Positions 28,883 through 39,747 of a stretch of 64,000 bases of DNA are shown one piece after another (position 1 is the first letter of the stretch; each line of letters starts with the position of its first letter). Under the pieces are notes generated by a model, which had not been told where the DNA came from, ran no database searches, and was given only the letters and a program-made list of their open reading frames with translations. Source of the stretch: Formosa haliotis (lineage in GTDB: Bacteria > Bacteroidota > Bacteroidia > Flavobacteriales > Flavobacteriaceae); NCBI RefSeq assembly GCF_001685485.1, contig NZ_BDEL01000001.1, positions 1,175,501 through 1,239,500 of the forward strand. Reading direction: 5' to 3'. The translations under genes and the position numbers were made by a program.

Positions 28883-31800
28883 ATGAAAACAAACCTAACT
28901 ATGAAACCCATGAAACGACATGGTAAACTGGCATTTAAGCCAAAATTATTGCTCGTATTACTCGGTCTGCTGGCCAGTAGTATATCCTTTGCCCAAGTCA
29001 CCGTAAATTCTTTACAAGAACTACTGCCGTATTTAAAGCAGGACAACGTAAATGTAACCTTAACTCCAGGCACTTACACGGTTACGGCAGAAGACATTCA
29101 AAACGGTCTATTTCCTGATTATACCGAATTTTTAGGTCGTAAAAATTATGTCTTATTTTTAGTCTCCGGAAATAATAGCGTTTACGATTTTACAGGCGTG
29201 ACCGTGAATGTTGAAACTGCGGTTTTCAATGCCTATTCTGGATCTTATGACAATTTCTACGAAGTACAAACCACAGGTAATAATAATGTACTTAAAAACT
29301 TAACCTTGGTAGACCTTGGTAGTGTAGACGATTATCCAAAAAACGGTGCTTGTAATATTACTATGGACGGTGCCAATAACCGCATAGAAGGCTTCCATAT
29401 TACAGCAAAAGGATCTTACCCGTACGGATATGGAGATGCATTTGGTAAAGGAGGAACCTATACTATTAAACATTACAAACACAGTGCATTTTTAATTCGA
29501 GGGGAATCTAACCACGCTAAAGGCGTAACTATAATTCACAGAACCTACGGACATTGTATGTTTATGCAAGCCGCTAACAATCCTATTATAGAAGATTGTT
29601 ATTTAGAAGGTGAAATGCGATCTACAGACGATATGCTGGCCGAAGAAGGCACAGGATCTGCTGCAGATTTAATCGACTTTTACACGGTTTGGGGCTACCG
29701 CTTACCTCCCGGCTATATGAAAAGTACAGGTGAAGCAGGTATCCGTGCCTATAATGCTGGAGAAACTATTATTGATGGTGTAGAATATAGCCGTGGAACC
29801 TCAAATGTAACGGTAAAAAACTGTACGATTAAACACTTAAGAACTGGAGTTACTGTTGCTCATGCTACCGGTACAAAATATGTAGAAGGCACTACTGCCA
29901 TTGGTTGTGAAAACGGCTTTTCTTTAGGAACAGGTACGGTGGTAGACTGTTATGCCGATGTCGCTTTTGGGCCTGTGTATGCTACTACATATAATACAGA
30001 CATTACTATTATTCCTGCAGAAGATCCATACTATAATGGTTCTGGAAACGTCGCATATATAGGTGGAAGTAATCACAACATTACTTTAAAAAGCGCGCCT
30101 GGATTGGTTATCGACCAAGATTTGAAAATTAAATTTGGAGGCGAAAGAAACCATATTAGTACGCAAGGCGAAAGTTTAAACAACCAAGATAATTTTACTG
30201 CGAATAATATTACCATAAACAACCACACCAACTTCCCTATTGTTTTAGATACAGAAACATCTAACGTAACAGGAGTTTCTGGTGGAATGGTTACCGATTT
30301 AGGAACTGATAATAACATTGTCCACGAAGCAGTTTCTGTTAATAAAATTGAAGCTGAAGCCTATACCAATATGAATGGTGTTACAAAAGCAGCTACCACA
30401 GACGACGGTAACGGCGAACACATCACATCTATCGATGCTAACGATTGGTTAGAATACGATATAGATGTAGCCTTAGCAGGAACCTATACCATGAGCTACC
30501 GCGTTTCTGGTACAACAGATGGTGACTTCACTTTAAGTCAAGGCGATACAGATTTAGAGCAAGTTACATTTGCTGCAACAGGCTCCGATGATACTTGGAC
30601 TACCGTAACATCGGCTGCACCGTTTTATTTAGAAGCAGGAACACAAACTTTAAAAATCACAGCTCACGCTGCACAATGGCAATTAAATTGGTTAGATTTA
30701 AAGTTAGAATGTGCCGCTGTGGCAATCGTACCTTATGTAGAAGAATTGAATCCTTTGGGGCTTTCCATTCAAAATCAGCAAACAGCCGATGTTGATATTT
30801 TCCCTGGAAATACAGCACGTTTACACCCGCAACCTTTAGTTGGAGGTAGCTGGGCTTGGACTGGTCCAAACAATTTTAGTAGTTCAGATCGTGAAGTGGT
30901 GTTAGAAGCTATTACTTCAGACCTAGCTGGAGTGTACCAAGCTACTTACACTAATGACTGCGGGGTTACTAGCACGCTTACATTTAACATAAACCTAGCC
31001 GGTTCTCAGCAAATTGAAGCTGAAGCTTATACCTCTATGAATGGTGTAGAGACAGAAACCACCACCGATACCAGTGGTAATGAGCATGTAACAGCTATAG
31101 ACGAAAACGATTGGATGGAATACACCATAGACATTCCTGTGTCTGCCACCTACCGTTTTAATTACCGAATGGCTAGTGCCCAAGATAACAATCAGTTTTC
31201 TGTGACTCTTAATGGTGAAGATTTAGATTCTATGTCCTTTGCTTCTACAGGAAGTGCCAATACATGGGCCACAGTAAAATCGGATCAGACAACATATTTA
31301 CCTGCCGGATCTCACACCTTAAGAATAACCTCTAACTCATCCGACTGGAAATTAAACTGGATACTTCTAGATGGAGAAAATTTTGTAAATCCGTGCGACT
31401 TGCCTTTTATACCAGAAGGTTTCACCATAAAATCTGAACCTGTGACTTGGTCTTCTGGTCTTATCGATATTAGTTGCGTGAGTAGTGTAAATGCCTATAT
31501 TGAATTAGCAGAAACAGGAACTTTAGCAGCTACAGATCAGGTTAAATTAATGTATAAACTAGACGGTGGCGAAGCGATTAGTATTGCAGATTTTCAAGGC
31601 ATGCTTACAGAACATACAGGCATAGTGCGAAACCTTTCCGGAAGCACATTAGAATTAATTATTGAAGGACAAACCGCTACAGACGAGAATTATTATACAG
31701 TTTCTAAAATTAATATCGTTGAAACTACCGATCCGTTTGCGAGAATTGAAGCCGAAGATTTCACCGAAGCCGATGGACCTAAAATAGGAAACACAGGCGA

Positions 31801-34795
31801 TGTTGATGGCGTTCAGAATTTAGGTTCTGTAAAACCTGGTCACTGGAGTATGTATGCTGGGTTAGATTTAACCGATGTAAAAAGTATAAATGCACGAGTT
31901 GCTAGTACGTATGATGATGCCTTTATTGAAGTTCGTTTAAATAGTGTTGATGGTGAACTTATTGGGACTGTAGATGTGGTTAACACCGGAGCGTGGCAAG
32001 TGTACGAAACCGTAAGCGCATATATAAAAGATGTAACTGGTATTTACGATGTGTACTTGGTGTATCAAACTAAAACCAGTGCCAATGTATGTAATATCAA
32101 TTGGTTTCAGTTTTCCGATGCTTATGTAAAAGCTCCAACCGATCCGTTTTCAATCTTTCAGGCGGAAGATTTCGATTCAGAAAATGGTACCGAAACCATT
32201 GCAACCACAGATAGTGATGGAGTTAGCCAAGTGAGCAGTATTGGCAATGACGATTGGATTATGTTTGAGGCTTTAGATCTTACAAACGCTTCTAGCTTAG
32301 ATTTAAGATTAGCAAGTGCTTCAGGAAATGGTACATTAGAAGTGCGTTTAGATGCTACAGATGGCCCTATTATTTCCCTAATAGATTTACCAAGTACCGG
32401 ATCTAATACCGACTGGGCAACGCTTAATGCAGCTATCGATCCTATAAATACAGAACATGATATCTACTTTGTTTTTAAAGGTGAAGACGAGGATATGGTT
32501 CAATTAAATTGGATGCAATTTAAGGTGTATACGAATCCATACGACAGAATTGAAGCAGAAGATTTTGACGAACAATTTGGAGATCCAACCGTAGCAGACT
32601 CTACATCAGACATTGATGGAAACGGAGATTTACGTGGTATTTTCCCAGGCGACTGGATAAAATTTAACGCCGTAGACCTTAGCAATGCTCAGAGTATCAG
32701 TGCGCGTTTCGGCTCTTTATACGATGATGCCTTTATAGAAGTACGTACCGATGCTGCTGATGGAAATCTTATCGGAACGATAGAATTGCACAATACAGGA
32801 GGTTGGCACACTTGGGAAACTACAAGTAACAATCTTACACCTACTACAGGTGTTCACGATGTGTATTTCATTTTTAGTGCCGTTACCAGCCCAAATGTTT
32901 GTAACATCAACTGGTTCCAGTTATCTGAAGAGAAAATTAGCTATCCACGAGATCCTTTAGCAAAAATAGAAGCTGAAGATTATGACTTAGCCCAAGGTAC
33001 AACTACCATTACAACGTCTGACGAAGATGGTGTAGAAGAAGTTAGCAACATTCAAAATGGCAACTGGACCTTGTATAAAAATATCGATTTATCAGATTTA
33101 GGAGCTATCGATGTCCGTGTGGCAAGTGCTTATGATTCTTCTAGTATTGAAGTACGTTTAGGCGCTTACGACGGTCAATTAATTTCAACCATTAACATCC
33201 CTAATACCGGTAGTAATACTACCTGGCAAACGGTAAGCGCAGAGCTTTCAGAACAAATTGAAGGCGAACAAAATGTATATTTAGTATATAAAGGTTCTGA
33301 AAATGAGCTATTACATATTAACTGGTTACAATTTAAAGAACTTGTAAGTGATCCTGGTTTTTACGAGGCCGAAGATTACGATGATATGGCTGGTATCGAC
33401 ACCCAAGAGACTTCCGACGATCATGGAGACATGAATGTGGGTTGGATTCAAAACGACGACTGGATAATGTTTAACGATGTAGATCTAACTAACATGGTAA
33501 CCTTAGATTTACGTTATAGCACCACAAATTCTAATACACGCGTAGAAGTTAGATTAGGCGCTCCTACTGGCGAATTAATTGGTAATGCACAATTAAGCAG
33601 TACCGGTAATTGGAATTCTTGGGAAACGACGACAACGAATTTAATTCCAACGAATGGCCTTCAAAATGTGTACCTTGTTTTTAAAGGTGGTACTGGCTAT
33701 TTATTCAATTTAAACTGGTTACATTTCAAGGCTTCTGATAGTAATTTTGCAAGAATTGAAGCTGAAGCATACGACAATCAGCAAGGAAACCCGAATGTTA
33801 GAACCACTTCCGACATCGATGGTGGTGAAGATTTAAGAGGAATTGTACCTGGAGATTGGGTTATGTTTAACGCCGTTGACTTAACTGGAGCTAAAAGTGT
33901 AAGTTCAAGAATTGGTTCGCTATTCGACGATGCCAAAATCGAAGTTCGCTTAGATGCCGCAGATGGTGCATTAATTGGTACAATCCAATTACACAATACT
34001 GGTGGTTGGCACACTTGGGAAACAGTAGAAAACAATATAGAACCAACAGATGGTACGCACGATGTTTACTTTGTATTCCAAACCGAAACCAGTCCGAATG
34101 TATGTAATGTAAACTGGTTCTTATTTAGTAATTCAACCGTATCGGCACCTATTGTTCCATTTGAACGTATAGAGGCTGAAAACTATCAATTAGTAAATGG
34201 TACCCAAACTGAAAGTACTACGGATGAAGATGGTGTATCAGACCTTGTTAACATCCAAAACAACGACTGGATTATGTTTAACGATTTAGATATTACTGGA
34301 GCCATGTCTATGTCTGTTCGTGTTGCATCACAACAGGCAGGAAACACCATAGAGGTACGTTTAGATGATTATGCAGGTGAATTAATCTCGACTATAGAGG
34401 TTCCAGAAACTGGCGGTTTAACCACCTGGTCTACCCTTACAGAAGACCTCTCTACAGTTGATGGTATTCACGATGTATATCTTGTATTTAAGGGCAACAC
34501 CGAAGGTTTATTTAATGTAAACTGGTTACAGTTCCATAGCGAATCGCTGTCTGTAGATCAAGAAGCATTAAACACCTTGGTATTATACCCTAATCCAGTA
34601 TCTCAAAACTTAAATATTAGGAACGCTGCTGGAGCTAGACTTCAATTTTATGATGTAACCGGAAAACAAATTTTAAATACGACGGTTAAATTTAATGAAG
34701 CATCTATCAATTTAAATCATGTTCCAAGTGGTTTATATTTAGTTAAAATTGAAAAGGATGGCTACCAAATAACCAAAAAGATTATTAAAAAATAA
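28883..34795 (+). CDS. Giant secreted beta-helix enzyme with nine CBM6-like modules and T9SS tail
   Basis: 1970 residues. Signal peptide (LLGLLASSISFAQ); residues 40-480 are a parallel beta-helix of the five-paralog group, with SYPYGYGDAFGKGG near 178, KHSAFLIRG near 198, RTYGHCMFMQ near 219, GEMRSTDDMLAE near 242 and GYMKSTGEAGIRAY near 276. Then nine CBM6/CBM35-like modules starting near 487, 709, 952, 1088, 1219, 1358, 1491, 1621 and 1759 (each IEAEDF/IEAEAY ... NWLQF), with an Ig-like insert near 617-708 and an unassigned domain near 835-950. The tail (VLYPNPVSQNL ... ITKKIIKK) is a T9SS sorting domain. I infer a surface-anchored lyase or hydrolase that grips the polymer; the catalytic family is not one I can name. 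Confidence 0.78.
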   Translation: MKTNLTMKPMKRHGKLAFKPKLLLVLLGLLASSISFAQVTVNSLQELLPYLKQDNVNVTLTPGTYTVTAEDIQNGLFPDYTEFLGRKNYVLFLVSGNNSVYDFTGVTVNVETAVFNAYSGSYDNFYEVQTTGNNNVLKNLTLVDLGSVDDYPKNGACNITMDGANNRIEGFHITAKGSYPYGYGDAFGKGGTYTIKHYKHSAFLIRGESNHAKGVTIIHRTYGHCMFMQAANNPIIEDCYLEGEMRSTDDMLAEEGTGSAADLIDFYTVWGYRLPPGYMKSTGEAGIRAYNAGETIIDGVEYSRGTSNVTVKNCTIKHLRTGVTVAHATGTKYVEGTTAIGCENGFSLGTGTVVDCYADVAFGPVYATTYNTDITIIPAEDPYYNGSGNVAYIGGSNHNITLKSAPGLVIDQDLKIKFGGERNHISTQGESLNNQDNFTANNITINNHTNFPIVLDTETSNVTGVSGGMVTDLGTDNNIVHEAVSVNKIEAEAYTNMNGVTKAATTDDGNGEHITSIDANDWLEYDIDVALAGTYTMSYRVSGTTDGDFTLSQGDTDLEQVTFAATGSDDTWTTVTSAAPFYLEAGTQTLKITAHAAQWQLNWLDLKLECAAVAIVPYVEELNPLGLSIQNQQTADVDIFPGNTARLHPQPLVGGSWAWTGPNNFSSSDREVVLEAITSDLAGVYQATYTNDCGVTSTLTFNINLAGSQQIEAEAYTSMNGVETETTTDTSGNEHVTAIDENDWMEYTIDIPVSATYRFNYRMASAQDNNQFSVTLNGEDLDSMSFASTGSANTWATVKSDQTTYLPAGSHTLRITSNSSDWKLNWILLDGENFVNPCDLPFIPEGFTIKSEPVTWSSGLIDISCVSSVNAYIELAETGTLAATDQVKLMYKLDGGEAISIADFQGMLTEHTGIVRNLSGSTLELIIEGQTATDENYYTVSKINIVETTDPFARIEAEDFTEADGPKIGNTGDVDGVQNLGSVKPGHWSMYAGLDLTDVKSINARVASTYDDAFIEVRLNSVDGELIGTVDVVNTGAWQVYETVSAYIKDVTGIYDVYLVYQTKTSANVCNINWFQFSDAYVKAPTDPFSIFQAEDFDSENGTETIATTDSDGVSQVSSIGNDDWIMFEALDLTNASSLDLRLASASGNGTLEVRLDATDGPIISLIDLPSTGSNTDWATLNAAIDPINTEHDIYFVFKGEDEDMVQLNWMQFKVYTNPYDRIEAEDFDEQFGDPTVADSTSDIDGNGDLRGIFPGDWIKFNAVDLSNAQSISARFGSLYDDAFIEVRTDAADGNLIGTIELHNTGGWHTWETTSNNLTPTTGVHDVYFIFSAVTSPNVCNINWFQLSEEKISYPRDPLAKIEAEDYDLAQGTTTITTSDEDGVEEVSNIQNGNWTLYKNIDLSDLGAIDVRVASAYDSSSIEVRLGAYDGQLISTINIPNTGSNTTWQTVSAELSEQIEGEQNVYLVYKGSENELLHINWLQFKELVSDPGFYEAEDYDDMAGIDTQETSDDHGDMNVGWIQNDDWIMFNDVDLTNMVTLDLRYSTTNSNTRVEVRLGAPTGELIGNAQLSSTGNWNSWETTTTNLIPTNGLQNVYLVFKGGTGYLFNLNWLHFKASDSNFARIEAEAYDNQQGNPNVRTTSDIDGGEDLRGIVPGDWVMFNAVDLTGAKSVSSRIGSLFDDAKIEVRLDAADGALIGTIQLHNTGGWHTWETVENNIEPTDGTHDVYFVFQTETSPNVCNVNWFLFSNSTVSAPIVPFERIEAENYQLVNGTQTESTTDEDGVSDLVNIQNNDWIMFNDLDITGAMSMSVRVASQQAGNTIEVRLDDYAGELISTIEVPETGGLTTWSTLTEDLSTVDGIHDVYLVFKGNTEGLFNVNWLQFHSESLSVDQEALNTLVLYPNPVSQNLNIRNAAGARLQFYDVTGKQILNTTVKFNEASINLNHVPSGLYLVKIEKDGYQITKKIIKK

Positions 34796-34820
34796 TAATC
34801 CTCTAGTATCTTATTGCAAA

Positions 34821-34853
34821 GAGGCTGCCTGAAAAGGCGGCCTCTTTTTTTTT
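34821..34853 (+). terminator. Strong terminator
   Basis: GAGGCTGCCT / AGGCGGCCTC stem (one wobble pair), 4-nt loop, then nine T. Ends the 1970-residue gene. The 173 bp after it, up to the GH43 start, lacks a pair of half-sites at the 21-bp spacing. Confidence 0.93.
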
Positions 34854-35026
34854 CACCCCATTCTATTCAGTTTCATCAGTTACAATTAATTTCTATGTAT
34901 ATAATTAATGCAACATCAAAAAGACATAATTCAATAACATTTATGTAGACAAACACTTAAAGAGACCTACTTACGACTCCAAAAATTAGTATATTTAATA
35001 AGAATACCGAGTTGTATTCCTTAACA

Positions 35027-35974
35027 ATGAAATCAATGAAACATTTCAACCTTATTCTTATATTTATGATTATTGGAACCCCTTGCTTCGCTCAAAATCC
35101 GTTTGTTACACATATGTATACGGCAGATCCTTCGGCGCGGGTTTTTAACGATACGCTTTATGTATATCCATCTCACGATCCAGATGATGCCGAGTGGTTC
35201 GATATGGTAGATTGGCATGTATTTTCTACCACCGATATGGTAACCTGGACCGATCACGGTGTTGCTTTAGACATTAAAGATGTAAAATGGGCTACAAAAT
35301 ATGCTTGGGCACCAGACTGCATTCAAGCCAATGGGAAATACTATTTTTATTTTCCTACAGACCAATTTCATATAGGTGTTGCAGTAAGCGATTCCCCTAC
35401 TGGGCCTTTTGTTGACCCGCTAGGTAAGCCTTTAATTTCTATGGATACCAAAGGCGTAGTTTGTAACAGAGATTTTATAGATCCTGGCGTGTTTATAGAC
35501 GACGACGGACAAGCCTATTTATATATGGGCCAGTTGGTCGTTAATGCCATAAAACTGAATCCCGATATGGTTTCTTACGATGGTGAAGTGCACTTATTGG
35601 AAGGTACCGACGATTTTTTTGAAGCCTCTTGGATGCATAAATACAAAGGAAAATACTATTTATCGTATGTAGGAACTAGTGGTGAAATAAAATATTGTAC
35701 GGCAGACAACCCTTTAGGCCCTTTTGAATATAAAGGGGTGATTTTAGAAAAAATGAATAGTGGCACAAACCATCACTCCATAGTTGAATATAAGGGACAA
35801 TGGTATCTATTTTATCATAATTCCGATTTGTATTATAAAAATCACCCCGAAGTAGAACGAAAGTTTGGTTGGGGTCATGAAGGTAGTCCACATCCCTTTC
35901 GTAGATCGATTTGTTTTGACAAATTATTTTATAACGAAGATGGCACCATACAACAAGTTATTCCAACAAAATAG
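35027..35974 (+). CDS. GH43 glycoside hydrolase (single domain)
   Basis: Secreted five-bladed beta-propeller hydrolase, 315 residues from the ATG at 35027 (the frame also opens at a TTG 15 bp earlier). Signal peptide (FMIIGTPCFAQ), general base Asp in MYTADPSARV, pKa-tuning Asp in RDFIDPGVFIDDDG and general acid Glu in DDFFEASWMHKYKGKYYLSY. GH43 members remove beta-xylosyl, alpha-arabinofuranosyl or beta-galactosyl residues. It has no CBM, unlike the GH43 at 48791. Possibly transcribed by read-through from the gene before it. Confidence 0.88.
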   Translation: MKSMKHFNLILIFMIIGTPCFAQNPFVTHMYTADPSARVFNDTLYVYPSHDPDDAEWFDMVDWHVFSTTDMVTWTDHGVALDIKDVKWATKYAWAPDCIQANGKYYFYFPTDQFHIGVAVSDSPTGPFVDPLGKPLISMDTKGVVCNRDFIDPGVFIDDDGQAYLYMGQLVVNAIKLNPDMVSYDGEVHLLEGTDDFFEASWMHKYKGKYYLSYVGTSGEIKYCTADNPLGPFEYKGVILEKMNSGTNHHSIVEYKGQWYLFYHNSDLYYKNHPEVERKFGWGHEGSPHPFRRSICFDKLFYNEDGTIQQVIPTK

Positions 35975-36048
35975 TCTAATTCAATTTTACGACCGTTTCT
36001 TGTAAAGACATAATAAGCATACCTTAAAACCGAATCCCTGTTAAACAA

Positions 36049-36081
36049 AAAACTAGCACTACCTGAAGTCCTGCTAGTTTT
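36049..36081. terminator. Terminator after GH43
   Basis: Arms AAAACTAGCA / TGCTAGTTTT with a 13-nt loop and T-rich tail, between converging GH43 and sulfatase genes. Confidence 0.75.
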
Positions 36082-36221
36082 GTTTTATCTAATTAGATTT
36101 TATAACAATTCCTGATTGAAATTACTGTGAAATAAAAAGATGATTTTTTTCTTTATAGGAAGAAGAAAAATAAAGCATAGCCTTAGCTACAGTTTCTTTT
36201 TATTCTGAATTAGAAAATAAA

Positions 36222-36241
36222 CCAGCCTGCCGGCTGGCAGG
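36222..36241. repeat. GC-rich 20-bp element with two mutually exclusive hairpins
   Basis: CCAGCC ... GGCTGG (36222-36237) and CCTGCC ... GGCAGG (36226-36241) are both perfect and overlap, so only one can form. It is the most GC-rich 20 bp of the surrounding 313-bp gap. Confidence 0.6.
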
Positions 36242-36287
36242 AAAGGGCGTTTTATTACGGTTATTTTAATGGACATTGCTATTATTT

Positions 36288-37847
36288 TTACAATTTCATC
36301 CATGTTAATTGCGGCCAATTTTCTTTTACAAAAGGCTGTGGTGCTCCTTCCGTCGATCTGCCTGTTTCGATGATTGTTGTTATTTTAGATTTTAATCGAT
36401 TGACTATTTCGGGATGTTGAAAATATAGATTTTTAGTTTCTCCAGGATCGTTTTCCATATCATATAATTCATAAAGTGCTTCCCCTGGTTTTGGTTCGAT
36501 TAAAATTGGTTTTAAGGATCCGCCCGAACCACGAAGCATATTCAATTTCCATTTTCCTTCGCGAATGGCAAAATGTCCTGTAAATGCATGATGAATAACG
36601 GGACGCTCTGCATCGATATCGGTACTTGGATTTTTAAGATAGTGGTACAAACTAAAACTGTCTTCGGCAGCAGTATCCGGAAGCTTAGCGCCAACAATAT
36701 CGGCAATAGTTGCTAAATAATCCGTCTGGCAAACTGGCGTATTCACTACACTTCCAGCTTTTATAGTTTCTGGCCAACGCATTAAAAATGGCACCCGATG
36801 TCCGCCTTCGTAAATATCGCGTTTTCCGCCTTTAAAATTCATACAACTATAATGCTGATAGGTTTTTTTTTGATATTCATAATTACTTTCTGCACCATTA
36901 TCCGAAGAAAAAATAACCAAGGTATTCTCCTCTAACCCGTTAGCTTTTAAGGCGTCTAAAATTTGCCCCACTCGAAAATCGGTTTCTTGCATAAAATCTC
37001 CATAATTGCCACAATTACTCGTGCCCTGAAAATCGGGATGTGTACAATGTGGTAAGTGCGGACTTGTTAATGGAAAATACAAAAAGAACGGTTTGTCTTT
37101 TTTTGTGGCTGCATCAATATAGGCCACAGCTTTGTTGGTTAAAGTTTCTAGAACTAATTCGTCGTTAAACGACGGCGCTACTTCTAAATACCCTTTTTGT
37201 TGTTGGTCTTGATATGGCGGTGTCATCCTGTATGTTCGTGGTGTAACATCCATTTTCTTTTTGGTCCACATCGTTGGCGGATCTAGCACGCGATCGTTCT
37301 CCAAATAGGTTAGAATACCATAATTCATCGACGCTGGAATTCCAAAAAAGTAATCGAAACCATGTTCTATTGGCCCTTCTTTAAAAGGTTGAGACCAATC
37401 GCGATTTTTACCCCGCTCACCTTCAAATTCCATTTGCAAATGCCATTTTCCAATCATGGCTGTATCATATCCATTAGCCTGAAGCAGAGAACCAATAGTC
37501 ATTCTTTTAGATTCAATTAAACACGGGCCATCGGCACGCAATACATTTGCTTTTAAACTGGTTCGCCAACTATATCTCCCGGTAAGTAAACTATAACGAG
37601 AGGGCGTACACACCGCATCACTACTATGACCATCGGTAAATACAACACCTTCATTGGCAATTTTATCCATATTAGGCGTCTTAAATTTTGCCTCCGGATT
37701 TAAAGCTCCAACATCGCCATAGCCCTGATCGTCTGTGTAAATAATTACTATATTTGGTTTTTTAACCTCTTTGCCCTGTTGTGCCACCAAAATGTTGATG
37801 CCAATTAACACAACAAGGCAAGTAAAAATGGGTTTATGCTGTAGCAT
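36288..37847 (-). CDS. Type I sulfatase (CTPSR)
   Basis: About 519 residues from the ATG at 37847, next to the stop of the sulfatase before it; an ATG at 37871 would overlap that gene by 23 bp. Signal peptide (VVLIGINILVAQQ). Metal ligands in IIYTDDQGYGD, the formylglycine Cys at about 80 in DAVCTPSRYSLLTGRYSW, KWHLQ and the SSDNGAES metal site are intact, so it should be active once modified. A T9 run inside the gene (36863-36871) is in frame. It follows the neighbouring sulfatase as a two-gene operon under promoter G. The sulfate position it cuts cannot be told. Confidence 0.92.
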   Translation of the reverse strand: MLQHKPIFTCLVVLIGINILVAQQGKEVKKPNIVIIYTDDQGYGDVGALNPEAKFKTPNMDKIANEGVVFTDGHSSDAVCTPSRYSLLTGRYSWRTSLKANVLRADGPCLIESKRMTIGSLLQANGYDTAMIGKWHLQMEFEGERGKNRDWSQPFKEGPIEHGFDYFFGIPASMNYGILTYLENDRVLDPPTMWTKKKMDVTPRTYRMTPPYQDQQQKGYLEVAPSFNDELVLETLTNKAVAYIDAATKKDKPFFLYFPLTSPHLPHCTHPDFQGTSNCGNYGDFMQETDFRVGQILDALKANGLEENTLVIFSSDNGAESNYEYQKKTYQHYSCMNFKGGKRDIYEGGHRVPFLMRWPETIKAGSVVNTPVCQTDYLATIADIVGAKLPDTAAEDSFSLYHYLKNPSTDIDAERPVIHHAFTGHFAIREGKWKLNMLRGSGGSLKPILIEPKPGEALYELYDMENDPGETKNLYFQHPEIVNRLKSKITTIIETGRSTEGAPQPFVKENWPQLTWMKL

Positions 37848-37848
37848 A

Positions 37849-39707
37849 TTATAACTTTTCAACGGTGACATAATACGCTCCTAATTCTTCATTATTGTCT
37901 AAAGTAAACCACGTTTGAAGTTGGGTTTCTCCCGCTTTTAAATCGACTGTAAACTCTACATATTCCTGAGTGTCATCCACGGCTTTCTCGTCTTCAGCAT
38001 CTTGAATTTTAATTCGCGCATTTTTAATACGCAAAGCTTTTCCTTTTTTCGATGCACTAACGCTGGTACCCGAAAGTTCTGGACGAATATCCGCTTCGGC
38101 ACCTAAGGCTAACTTCGTTTCTTTAGGCCAACGACGTAATTTTAAATTATAAGTTCCGGTTTCGGCAACTTTTACCAACCAATAACCATTATCCATATAT
38201 CCGGAACGAATATGGCGCTGATGCCAGGGACTTGCCGCTTTTTCGGTATGCCAATCGTGACAAAATAAGGTTGTTGGGTTTTCTGCTTTGTGGCCTATAT
38301 AAATACGTGGAAGATCGTTATAACCCGGTAATAAATCTGCCCACCAGGCATCGTAAGCCGCTTTAAATTCAGCCATTTTTTCTGGATGTTGTTCGGCAAT
38401 ATTGGTACGTTGCTCAGGATCGCTAGTTAAATCGTATAATTCGGTACCGTCAATTAAACGCCATTTTCCTTGCATTAGCGATGTTCTTCGCCAAGGTTCT
38501 GGCACATCGACACGTTGTGAATTGGTGATTACAATACGCTCTTTAAAATTAGAATCGTCGCCAGCTATTAATGGTTTTAAACTTTGTCCGTCGAAGGCAA
38601 TAGAATCGTTTACTTCTAAATCACATAAATCAACTAAGGTTGGTAATACGTCGTAATGCGCAGTTAGCGCATCGATATCTTTTCCTACGGTAATCCCGCC
38701 ATCTTTCCAATGAATAAATAAAGGGACACGGTGGCCGCCTTCGTATTTACTTGCTTTAATTCCACGCATTCCGGCATTAAATCCATTGGTTACAAAACCG
38801 TCTAAACGGTCATCTGTCTTCGGGATTTTGGCCCCAGCCGAAGTCCCATTATCGGTCATAAACACTAAAATGGTATTATCCATTAATCCACTAGTCTTTA
38901 AATACTCGGTAAGCTTCCCAATATTTTCATCGACATTAGCAATCAAACCATAAAATGCTGCACTCGGGATATTCTCGTTATCCTTATACGGATCTGAATA
39001 TTTATTGGCTACAAAATACGGGGTGTGTGCGGCATTAGTTGGCAAATAACAAAAGAAGGGTTTGTTCTTCGCTTTATTTTCTGCCATAAATTTCATGGCC
39101 TCATCAAACCAAATATCGGTACAAAAGCCTTCAAACTTTTCCAGCTTTCCGTTATGGTGATAGGTATCGTTAAAATAATCGTTATCCCAATAATCCATGG
39201 TTTGCTCGATACCACCACCACCGTGAATAAGTACTTCTTCAAAACCTTTGTCTTGTGGTCGCGATGGGTAATTATCGCCCAAATGCCATTTTCCGAAAAT
39301 TCCGGTTGCATAGCCGTTGGCTTTCATAATTTGTGCCGCCGTGGTTTCACGTTCTAAAAGTATGGAGCGACCATTTACGGTATGCCAAACCCCAGCTCTA
39401 TTAGCATTATGTCCAGTTAATAAAGCGGCTCTAGTTGGTGCACAGGTAGGATTAACATGATAATCTGTAAAACGAGCACTGCTAGCATGAAGCGCATCAA
39501 TATGGGGCGTTTTTATATACGGATTACCTAAAGCGGCAATATCTCCATACCCCTGGTCGTCGACCAAAATTAGGATCACATTCGGTTTGTTCGAAGCTTG
39601 CTCTTGCGCTACTTCATTCTTTTTTCTTTCGTATTACAAGAACTAATAAGTGCTAAACTTAAAAATGCTATGATATATTTAGCTTGGTGTTTTAATAAAA
39701 TAGTCAT
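37849..39707 (-). CDS. Type I sulfatase (CAPTR) lipoprotein; signal peptide split off by a frameshift at an A6 run
   Basis: The long frame (39579 down) starts inside the sulfatase domain at ILILVDDQGYGD and has no signal. Upstream, from the ATG at 39707, another frame encodes a lipoprotein signal (IIAFLSLALISSCNTKEK) and stops at once. Adding one base to T6 39620-39625 gives CNTKEKKNEVAQEQASNKPN and joins the two, total about 619 residues. Formylglycine Cys is about residue 89 in CAPTRAALLTG, a Thr variant of the usual CxPSR. It has a ~130-residue C-terminal beta-sandwich (PENPTTLFCHDWH ... ELGAYYVTVEKL). Promoter G lies 71 bp before the restored start, which supports it. Confidence 0.88.
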
Positions 39708-39747
39708 AAAATGCAACTAGGTTGTTTGTTATGGATTTCCTTTAAGG

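Noticed and set aside
28883..30330. Calling the beta-helix proteins PL6 alginate lyase or chondroitinase B
   Set aside because: The fold is alike but the PL6 catalytic and calcium motifs are not seen, and the group has its own signature.
34881..34909. TACAATTAAT and TATAATTAAT before the GH43 gene as a twelfth operator
   Set aside because: Spacing is 19 bp instead of 21, both halves have a mismatch in the TTTAT part, and no -7 box lies at the expected place.
37849..37871. 23-bp overlap of two sulfatase genes as a real gene overlap
   Set aside because: The ATG at 37847 gives a good signal peptide directly after the stop, so no overlap is needed.
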